A stretch of 19,153 nt of DNA from JABWAM01 sp964653025 (lineage in GTDB: Bacteria > Verrucomicrobiota > Verrucomicrobiia > JABWAM01): contig CAZZBZ010000065.1 in the NCBI GenBank assembly GCA_964653025.1, forward strand, positions 1 through 19,153, read 5' to 3'. Below are positions 13,779 through 19,153 of this stretch, one piece after another. The translations under genes and the position numbers were made by a program. Each line of letters opens with the position of its first letter. Positions within the stretch are counted from its first letter, which is position 1. Below the pieces are notes generated by a model. That model saw only the letters and a list, made by a program, of their open reading frames with translations, was not told where the DNA came from and did no database searches.

Positions 13779-13828
13779 CCGGTCGCCGACGGCGTCCCGC
13801 CCGACGCGGGACAAGTCGGCTCCTACCG
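13779..13828. repeat. Family A right-half module in a divergent promoter gap
   Basis: It carries CCGGTCGCCGACGGCGTCCC, then the CGC..GCGGGAC hairpin and GTCGGCTCCTAC, matching 3591-3637 nearly base for base. It occupies much of the 186-bp gap between two divergent genes, where operators and promoters of both should lie. Nothing else recognisable was seen in 13736-13921. Confidence 0.72.
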
Positions 13829-13921
13829 GGGACGGCGAACGAAACATCGCGTGCATGTCCGCCAATCTGTCGCTGACGCCCGCAACTGGCAAGCCAAGTT
13901 TCCCGGTTCTTATGTTTCGAC

Positions 13922-14920
13922 ATGCGGTCGTGGAGACGGCAAGCAGCACGCATGCAAACCGTCCTCCCGCTCGCGATCCTCATCCTCGGCGTGTCCCTGA
14001 CCCTCACGGTCACCGCCCAGGCACCCGCCGACAAGAACCCCGGTCATCTCAAGATGGCCATGGTCAGCATGAAGTGCGTGGTCTCCGACCTCGTGGCGCC
14101 CGGGGCCGGCGCCGCGGCGATCCAACAGAACCTCGACCGACACATTTACTTCATCGACCGCCTCGCCGCCGAGGGGGTCGAGTTCATCGGCTTCCCGGAG
14201 TGCTCCATCAACGGCTACCGCTACAGCGCCAACATGCTCTGGCTGAAGCAGGACGGGCCCGAGATCGGCGTGCTCCAGAAAAAGGCGATCGAAAAGGGCG
14301 TGTATCTCGGCGTCGGATTCGCCGAGCAGGACGCCGAGGGCAAGAAGTGGGAGATCCAGGTCGTCATCGGCCCCGACGGGAAGATCGTCGGCTGGCACCG
14401 CAAGAACTGGCTCACCAAGGAGAAGGGCTACATCGAGGCCAGCGCCGATCACAACGTCTTCGAGGTCAAGGGGACGAAGATGGGAATCCTCATCTGCGCC
14501 GACGGCACAGACTTCCGAAACCTCAAGGCGACCGTGGACGGCGGGGCAAAGATCCTCTACGGCCCGCATGCGAACACCACGGGGGGCACCATCGCCAAGT
14601 GGTACAACTTCCGCGCCAAATGGGGTGGCCCGTGGAACGAGACTCCCGCGGTCGTGGACCGGGACGGCGAGAAGGTCGAGATGCCCGCCGGGGGTTGGAT
14701 CGCCGGGCTCAAGGTTCACGCGGCCCTCTGCAACCATGCCGGGCTCTACAATCCCGAGTTCAATCCACCGGCCGGACCCGACACCAACGCGGGCTGGGCC
14801 AGTGGCGCGTGGTTCATCGGTCCCGACGGGGCGACCCTCGCCCAGATGCCACCCTCCGGCGACAAGAACGACAGCAAGGAGTTCATCCTCGTCCACAACG
14901 TCCCCCTCGCTGCGCCCTGA
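13922..14920 (+). CDS. Exported nitrilase-superfamily amidohydrolase
   Basis: A 332-residue carbon-nitrogen hydrolase. The signal peptide runs to about residue 34 (n-region MRSWRRQAAR, h-region LPLAILILGVSLTLTV, cleavage after AQA). The Glu-Lys-Cys catalytic triad is visible: E93 in FIGFPECSINGY, K161 in WHRKNWLTKEKG and C192 in MGILICADGTDF. The family hydrolyses amide or nitrile bonds. The ATG at 13922 was chosen because it gives a basic n-region; ATG 13952 is possible but leaves the peptide uncharged. Neither has a clear Shine-Dalgarno. An exported member is unusual, since most are cytosolic, but secreted forms occur in polymer-degrading bacteria. It may take side-chain amides from sugars or peptides. 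Substrate unknown. It is followed by a strong hairpin. Confidence 0.88.
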   Translation: MRSWRRQAARMQTVLPLAILILGVSLTLTVTAQAPADKNPGHLKMAMVSMKCVVSDLVAPGAGAAAIQQNLDRHIYFIDRLAAEGVEFIGFPECSINGYRYSANMLWLKQDGPEIGVLQKKAIEKGVYLGVGFAEQDAEGKKWEIQVVIGPDGKIVGWHRKNWLTKEKGYIEASADHNVFEVKGTKMGILICADGTDFRNLKATVDGGAKILYGPHANTTGGTIAKWYNFRAKWGGPWNETPAVVDRDGEKVEMPAGGWIAGLKVHAALCNHAGLYNPEFNPPAGPDTNAGWASGAWFIGPDGATLAQMPPSGDKNDSKEFILVHNVPLAAP

Positions 14921-14958
14921 TCCGCACCGGGTTCGCGAACCTCCTCACCCGCCAACCC

Positions 14959-14996
14959 GCTTCGCACGGGCACGACAAAGCGTGCCCGTGCGAAGC
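14959..14996. terminator. Perfect 16-bp hairpin after the amidohydrolase
   Basis: GCTTCGCACGGGCACG (14959-14974) and CGTGCCCGTGCGAAGC (14981-14996) pair exactly around a 6-nt loop, 38 nt after the stop codon. No U-tract follows, so if it terminates it does so by another mechanism; it could also be an interspersed repeat or mRNA-stabilising stem. Confidence 0.45.
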
Positions 14997-15063
14997 TGGG
15001 CATTCACGAAACCCGGCAGAACCGAAATGCGCCCGCACGGGGAGGTTGCGCCCCCATCCGATC

Positions 15064-15092
15064 TTGACTAGTCAGACTGGTTAATATAGTCT
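15064..15092 (+). promoter_or_regulatory. Promoter and palindromic operator of the toxin–antitoxin pair
   Basis: TTGACT (15064-15069) and TATAGT (15085-15090) are separated by 15 nt, a short but usable sigma-70 spacing. The perfect palindrome TGACTAGTCA (15065-15074) covers the -35 box and a second inverted repeat AGACT-N9-AGTCT (15074-15092) covers the -10 box. This is the usual layout for antitoxin autorepression. The predicted transcript start, about 15097, leaves almost no leader before ATG 15101, and no Shine-Dalgarno is visible. The rest of the gap 14921-15100 holds only the hairpin. Confidence 0.5.
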
Positions 15093-15100
15093 CTCCCTGT

Positions 15101-15340
15101 ATGAAAACCATGGTGAACATCTATGATACCAAGGCCCGTCTGTCTGAGCTCATCCGCCAGGTCGAGCGCACCGGGAGGGCCGTCACCGTCTGCCGCAACG
15201 GCAAACCAGTGGTCGACCTCGTCGCCCACCGCGAGGTGGCCGATCCCCTGAAATCCGACTCTTCCCTTCGCGGCGCGGTATTCCACGGCGACCCCTGTGC
15301 GCCAGTGGACGAGCGGGATTGGCCCGCCGAACAACGCTGA
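15101..15340 (+). CDS. Phd/YefM-type antitoxin
   Basis: A 79-residue antitoxin. The N-terminus (MVNIYDTKARLSELIRQVER, residues 4-23, then TGRAVTVCRNGKPVVDLVAH) is the Phd/YefM fold, which binds DNA as a dimer and represses its own promoter. The C-terminal stretch from about 47 (KSDSSLRGAVFHGDPCAPVD, then ERDW) would be the flexible part that wraps and blocks the toxin. ATG 15101 and ATG 15110 are both possible; the first fits a near-leaderless mRNA. The stop is 3 nt before the toxin ATG. Confidence 0.9.
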   Translation: MKTMVNIYDTKARLSELIRQVERTGRAVTVCRNGKPVVDLVAHREVADPLKSDSSLRGAVFHGDPCAPVDERDWPAEQR

Positions 15341-15343
15341 CCG

Positions 15344-15733
15344 ATGCTGCTCCTCGACACGCACGCCTTCGTCTGGCTTGCCTCGGACCCGGCGCAGTTG
15401 CCGCCGACCGCCCGCGGGGCCATCTGCCAGGAAGCGGCACGCCTGTTCCTGTCGTCCATCTCCGCCCTCGAAATCGGCCTCCTCATCAAGCGCGGGCGCC
15501 TGGAGCTGCCCCTGTCCCCGTCCGAGTTTATCGCGCGCGCCCTGGCGCACCACGGCATCCACGAGATTCCCGTGGACCACGAAATCGCGCTAGCCTCGAC
15601 CGCGCTCCCCGACCTCCACAACGACCCGTTCGACCGGATCCTCGTGGCGACGGCTCAGGCGCGGAACCTGCGCCTCGTGTCGAAGGACGCCCAACTCACG
15701 CGCTACCCCGGCACCCGCGTGGTCTGGAGTTAG
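15344..15733 (+). CDS. PIN-domain toxin (VapC-like ribonuclease)
   Basis: A 129-residue PIN protein with the four acidic residues of the family: D5 in MLLLDTHAFVW, E43 in ISALEIGLL, D97 in DPFDRILVATA and D115 in SKDAQLTRYP. VapC toxins are Mg-dependent endonucleases that cut tRNA or rRNA and are held inactive by the cognate antitoxin. The length is normal. The gene starts 3 nt after the Phd-type antitoxin stop, so translation is coupled. The Phd antitoxin/PIN toxin pairing is known but less typical than VapB/VapC with an AbrB- or RHH-type antitoxin. The 96 bp downstream to the convergent M14 gene hold no clear terminator. Confidence 0.9.
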   Translation: MLLLDTHAFVWLASDPAQLPPTARGAICQEAARLFLSSISALEIGLLIKRGRLELPLSPSEFIARALAHHGIHEIPVDHEIALASTALPDLHNDPFDRILVATAQARNLRLVSKDAQLTRYPGTRVVWS

Positions 15734-15829
15734 CGGGCGCGTTCATGGTGCTCGCTGGCCTGGGTTTCTCACAGTATCCCGATCCCGCCGTGGGCTTGCC
15801 ACGCGCCACGCGTTGGACACGGCTTCGAC

Positions 15830-16981
15830 CTATTTCGCCTTCGACGCGGATACCTGCTTCTTCACCTTCTCCCAGTACTCGTAGGGGCGGAGACCATCCT
15901 TGTGGGCGAAAAGCAGTGTCTCCTCGATGGTGAGGAGGCCGATGTCGAGCATCTCTTCGGCCGTAAAGGGCCACTCGGCCGCACCGCAGGGGAGCTCGGC
16001 CATGATCGGCATCGCCCCGGAGACATGGTAGGTCGCGGAGATCTGGTTGAGGTAAGGCCGCCCCATCCCCACAAGACCGGCCCAGCTCATGCGGGTGACC
16101 TTGTACCCCTCGCGCCAGAGGCGAGCCTGCACGGCGCCCGCGAGGCGTGAGAACTCGTGCTGGAAGCCCTCCGGCAAATAGGACTCCGGCGGCCCCATCA
16201 TCGAGCCGTCGTTGCAGTGCCAGATGAGGACTCCGTCCGGACGCTCCGCGAGGTAGTAGCGCATCCAGGCCTGCGTCTCCGGCTGGCGCTCAAGCGAGGT
16301 CCAGTCGTACTGGAGGTTCACGCCGGCATCGTTGAAGTAGCTTCCCATGAAGGCGGTCTTTTCCGGCGGAATCGGGAAGATATCCTTCACGGCCGGGTAC
16401 TTGTGCTTCGTGCCGTCCTTCGCCACGCCCATCATGCAGCGTGAGTAAGCCTCGATAGGGAGATTCTCCGCATTGCGAAACGGCCAGTGCTCCACCCCGT
16501 CGGGATTCAGCCACGGAATCATCGCGAGGCGCACCCCGCGCGCCAAATCCTGCAAAACGGGCCACTTCTTTCCCCGCAGGTCAGCGCCGTCCTCGACAAT
16601 CTTGCAGAGGTTCATCATCGCGACCGTGCCGGTGAGTTCGCCGCCATGGATCCCGCCTTGGATGGCGAGCACGGGCTTCTTGCGTCGCGTCTTTCCGTAG
16701 AACGCGGAGGGAAACACCGCCGTCGGGTCGGGCGGGGCCTGCACGCTCGCGAGCGAGGAGGAAAGGTTGTCGGTTGTGGCATCGAGCGGCTCTTTCTCGC
16801 CCATCTCGACGGCGACAATCTCGCGCCCGCCGGCGCTCTTCCCGATCACATGGACGCGGGCGGTTTTGAGCGACGTGAGGAAGGGCATCCCGACATCCGG
16901 CTTGTCGAGCCAGAACGGGGCGCGCTTCTGCCAGCGGGAGAGGTCGCCGAACTCGGCGGTGATCACGGAGAGGTCATTCAT
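15830..16981 (-). CDS. M14-type zinc carboxypeptidase family protein
   Basis: A 383-residue cytosolic protein without a signal peptide. Metal and catalytic residues of the M14 fold are visible: H112 and E115 in GGIHGGELTG, H255 in GVLIWHCNDGS and a candidate catalytic Glu E329 in IMAELPCG. The NPDGVE loop (159-164) is present. The usual substrate-carboxylate motif G-V-N-L-N-R-N-F is changed: positions 220-227 read GVNLQYDW, so the Arg is replaced by Tyr. The protein may therefore be an amidase or deacylase of a small polar compound rather than a true C-terminal exopeptidase. The ATG at 16981 has no strong Shine-Dalgarno. Last gene of the minus-strand unit after the 666-residue protein, with a 101-bp gap that holds a 7-bp hairpin. 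Confidence 0.83.
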   Translation of the reverse strand: MNDLSVITAEFGDLSRWQKRAPFWLDKPDVGMPFLTSLKTARVHVIGKSAGGREIVAVEMGEKEPLDATTDNLSSSLASVQAPPDPTAVFPSAFYGKTRRKKPVLAIQGGIHGGELTGTVAMMNLCKIVEDGADLRGKKWPVLQDLARGVRLAMIPWLNPDGVEHWPFRNAENLPIEAYSRCMMGVAKDGTKHKYPAVKDIFPIPPEKTAFMGSYFNDAGVNLQYDWTSLERQPETQAWMRYYLAERPDGVLIWHCNDGSMMGPPESYLPEGFQHEFSRLAGAVQARLWREGYKVTRMSWAGLVGMGRPYLNQISATYHVSGAMPIMAELPCGAAEWPFTAEEMLDIGLLTIEETLLFAHKDGLRPYEYWEKVKKQVSASKAK

Positions 16982-17024
16982 GGCTGACTGCTGAGGTTCA
17001 GCGGTTCACGGGTCAAAGATTCAT

Positions 17025-17042
17025 CCCCGACATGCGTCGGGG
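17025..17042. repeat. Small perfect hairpin in the intergenic gap
   Basis: CCCCGAC (17025-17031) and GTCGGGG (17036-17042) pair around a 4-nt loop between the 666-residue gene and the M14 gene. There is no U-tract on the minus strand (ATGAATCTTTGA follows), so termination is doubtful. The flanks carry GTTCAGCGGTTCACGGG-like low-complexity DNA. Confidence 0.45.
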
Positions 17043-17082
17043 CGCGCGGTTCAGGGGTTGGGAAAGGCACGAAACCGCATTT

Positions 17083-19083
17083 TCACGCATGTGCCGCCCC
17101 CGGCGCAAGAAGTTCGATGCCAGCAAGACGAACCGGGGCCGGGGTCGTGCTCCAGACACGAAACGCGATCTCCCCTCCCCTCGCCGAAGGAAGATCGAAT
17201 GCCGGCGAGGCGAGGCCCTCACGCGCCTCGGCGGGAAGCTCGAAACGCGCCCCTCCCACCTCGATCACGCCCGGGCCCGAGGGGCCCGCAATGCGGAGGA
17301 GGAGACGGTGCGCGGCCCCGTCACGAGCGCGGAGGGCATAGCCGAACCCCTGGTCGGGGCCGGCGCCGGTCGCGCGGAACATCCGGTCGGCGACAAATCC
17401 CGTGGAACCCGTGTGGAGCCGCTTGGTCACGCGATGCATCTCCGTCGCGAAGCCGCACAGGACGGCATCCATTACATCCCCCCTTTCGCGCAGGGCTACG
17501 CGGAGCGGGATCTCGAGCGCCCGTTCCCGCGCGAGCCCCTCGGCGACGCTTCTCATCGCTGCGGGCATCCTTCGGAAAAATTCCTCCCCGAACGCCGCGG
17601 CGATCCGGTCGGCAAGGGCCGTGAAGGCGGCGGCCTCCTCATCGAACGTCCCAACGCCGCATGATCCCTCCCCCGTTCTCTCGCGGACATGCGCGACGGT
17701 GGTCCGGCAGAGGCGCAGGAAGGCCTCGGCGAGGAGGGACAGTCGGTCGAGCGAGTCCGCGATGGCCTCGCGTGAGTCGGGGCGAAGCCCCGTCCCGAGT
17801 CGCTCGAAGTCCGCGCGGATCCCCTTCGCGAGGGCCAGCGCCTCCTCCTTCTCCGCGAGCATCGCGGCGTGGGTGAGGGTGCGTCGCGACGGGATCATGG
17901 ACCAGTGGTCCGAAAGGTGCGCGAGGGAGATGTCCTCCTCGAAAAGTCCGAACGTGAGGATGTGCTTCCCAAAATCCATGTTGGTGAAGGCGCGGTGGGA
18001 GAGGCTCTGCTGGTTCACGTAGAACGCCTTCTTGATGACCTCGAACGTCTGCTCGAGGATGCCCGCCAACGCGGGATCGCCCCCGCCATGCCGCTCCCGC
18101 AGCCACGCCTGCCACGCGGCGTCCACGGTCTTCTCGCGCCCGAGGAGGACACGCGTCGGCGCGATGACGTTGACCTCGTTGAGCGGGTGGCCAAGGGCGT
18201 TGTGTCCCGATCCCCGGTCCACGCGGAGGGCGACCACCGTGGCACCCTTCGCGAGGGCGGCCTCGAGGCGCCATGCGATAAAGCGCGCGTAGCAGCACGG
18301 GAAGTCCGCCTGCCCGTAGTACTCGGCCCCCCCATCGGTCTCGGCACGCACCTCGTAGCGCGGCACCGAGCCGATGAGTTCCTCGTTGGGGAGGAACGGG
18401 TTCCAGTCAAAGGGCTCGGTCTTGTACATCATCGCCACGCGCCCAGCCTTGAGCGATCCGACGGCGTCGCGCACAAAAAGCTCGTCGGCGCGGATCGCGG
18501 AGAAGGGGCGGATCACGAGGGTGCGCCCCCGGGGCTCGGTCGCGTCGGCGACAGCCTGGAGGACGCGGCGGATCCGTTCCGCGGGCGGAGTTTTCGAGAA
18601 GGGCCGCTGGGCGACCACGTGCTCGGTTTCGGTGAGGGTGAGGACGATCTCGTTGACCCATGGGAACAGGTCGAGGAACTCCCCGCATTTCTCGCGGATG
18701 AGGTCGTAGAGAATCGGTTTCTCGAGGTCAATGAGGCCATCGGCGGCCCGCAGCTCGGGAAGGAGGTCGAGCAAGCCCTTCGGCCCCATGATCTCATGGT
18801 CCCAGAGGCCAAAGCGCAACCCGAGCGCGCGGCATTTTTCGCCGAAGCGGTGGAAGGTTGCCTGGCGCTCACGGAGCCCCACGCGATCCACGACCTTCGC
18901 GAGCGCCGGGAAGGCGCGGTACTCCACGAGCTTGTCCACCGAGGAATAGCAGAGCTCGATACCGCTCACCCCCTCGACGGCGGCGCGGTCCATCGTGCGA
19001 AGGACATGACCCTCATCCACGCCATCCGTGCAGCAGACGGTCCAGATGACACGAACGGTCTTCGGCGGGGGGGAAGAAGTCAT
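17083..19083 (-). CDS. Probable TIM-barrel glycosidase-like protein, family unassigned
   Basis: A 666-residue cytosolic protein without a signal peptide. Residues about 10-320 read like a (beta/alpha)8 barrel: RVIWTVCC at the start, GIELCYSS, RFGLWDHEI, NEIVLTLTETEH with E152 and E154, RTLVIRPFSAIR, VAMMYKTEPFDW and VVALRVDRGSGHN at strand ends. The TETEH and MMYKTEPFDW segments and the NVIAPTRVLLGREKTVDAAW part resemble the layout of alpha-glucuronidase-like (GH67) enzymes, so an uronic-acid-related glycosidase is possible, but the family is not established. Residues about 330-530 are helical and the last 100 form a beta-domain. The start ATG overlaps the TGA of the upstream gene (ATGA), so the two are cotranslated. 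The gene downstream is the M14 protein. Confidence 0.75.
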   Translation of the reverse strand: MTSSPPPKTVRVIWTVCCTDGVDEGHVLRTMDRAAVEGVSGIELCYSSVDKLVEYRAFPALAKVVDRVGLRERQATFHRFGEKCRALGLRFGLWDHEIMGPKGLLDLLPELRAADGLIDLEKPILYDLIREKCGEFLDLFPWVNEIVLTLTETEHVVAQRPFSKTPPAERIRRVLQAVADATEPRGRTLVIRPFSAIRADELFVRDAVGSLKAGRVAMMYKTEPFDWNPFLPNEELIGSVPRYEVRAETDGGAEYYGQADFPCCYARFIAWRLEAALAKGATVVALRVDRGSGHNALGHPLNEVNVIAPTRVLLGREKTVDAAWQAWLRERHGGGDPALAGILEQTFEVIKKAFYVNQQSLSHRAFTNMDFGKHILTFGLFEEDISLAHLSDHWSMIPSRRTLTHAAMLAEKEEALALAKGIRADFERLGTGLRPDSREAIADSLDRLSLLAEAFLRLCRTTVAHVRERTGEGSCGVGTFDEEAAAFTALADRIAAAFGEEFFRRMPAAMRSVAEGLARERALEIPLRVALRERGDVMDAVLCGFATEMHRVTKRLHTGSTGFVADRMFRATGAGPDQGFGYALRARDGAAHRLLLRIAGPSGPGVIEVGGARFELPAEAREGLASPAFDLPSARGGEIAFRVWSTTPAPVRLAGIELLAPGAAHA

Positions 19084-19153
19084 GGGGAAAATCTACCCGC
19101 GCGCACCATCGCCAGCATCGTGTCGTAGTTGCCGAGTTGACCGTGCTGGCCAT
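19080..19153 (-). CDS. C-terminal end of an upstream gene, cut by the window
   Basis: Reading the minus strand from 19153, one frame stays open into a TGA at 19082-19080 and gives 23 residues including GQHGQLGNYDTMLAMVRAGR. The stop overlaps the ATG of the 666-residue gene (ATGA), the same coupling seen in the lyase–pilin unit. The frame is well supported by this overlap. The peptide is too short to recognise a family. It shows that the minus-strand operon continues past the window. Confidence 0.62.
   Translation of the reverse strand, partial: GQHGQLGNYDTMLAMVRAGRFSP

Noticed and set aside
13910..14896. Minus-strand opening opposite the nitrilase-type gene
   Set aside because: The opposite strand has the intact Glu-Lys-Cys triad and signal peptide; this frame shows no motif.
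17025..17042. Rho-independent terminator for the 666-residue gene
   Set aside because: The stem is only 7 bp and no U-tract follows on the minus strand.
17869..19128. 419-codon plus-strand opening opposite the 666-residue gene
   Set aside because: A mirror frame rich in Glu, Gly, Val and Arg; the minus-strand gene is tied to neighbours by ATGA coupling.

Overview
The window is GC-rich bacterial DNA and most likely comes from the Planctomycetota–Verrucomicrobiota–Lentisphaerota (PVC) superphylum, with Verrucomicrobiota, Kiritimatiellota or Lentisphaerota the best guess. This is an inference from gene content. There are two single pseudopilins with an FTLIELLVVVAIIAILAALL helix and a C-terminal DGHV motif, a PEP-CTERM protein built of autotransporter-type beta-strand repeats, a GntR/LacI hybrid regulator, a giant secreted heparinase-type lyase, and many short interspersed repeats. 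No rRNA, tRNA, CRISPR array or transposase gene was seen.

Layout. Minus strand, 3333 to 129: a surface beta-repeat protein with a PEP-CTERM tail, followed by a type II pseudopilin. Next comes a 440-bp repeat-rich gap. Minus strand, 5571 to 3775: a tandem-domain fumarylacetoacetate-hydrolase-like protein behind a candidate promoter, followed upstream by a decayed GxxExxY-type gene. Plus strand, 6278 to 12277: a tight three-gene unit of a heparinase II/III-type secreted lyase, a second pseudopilin (joined through an ATGA stop/start) and an exported ankyrin-repeat protein (4-nt gap). A GntR/LacI-type regulator (minus, 13735 to 12650) diverges from a secreted nitrilase-family amidohydrolase (plus, 13922 to 14920). 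A Phd-type antitoxin/PIN toxin pair follows (15101 to 15733). Minus strand, 19153 to 15830: an operon with the tail of an unknown gene, a 666-residue probable TIM-barrel glycosidase-like protein (overlapping ATGA) and an M14-type metallocarboxypeptidase.

The theme is polymer breakdown and surface display: export signals on the lyase, nitrilase, ankyrin and PEP-CTERM proteins, two pseudopilins, and catabolic enzymes of the FAH, M14 and glycosidase-like types. No complete pathway can be assigned.

The most unusual signal is the repeats. A MITE-like family with about 10-bp terminal inverted repeats (GTAGGAGCCG...CGGCTCCTAC) occurs at several intergenic sites and runs into the 5' part of a pseudopilin reading frame. 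A 59-bp direct repeat brackets the lyase–pilin–ankyrin cassette about 6.4 kb apart. Short tandem repeats lie inside reading frames, including a 7-bp x5 tract immediately before the prepilin cleavage site of the second pseudopilin, where slippage would shift the frame.
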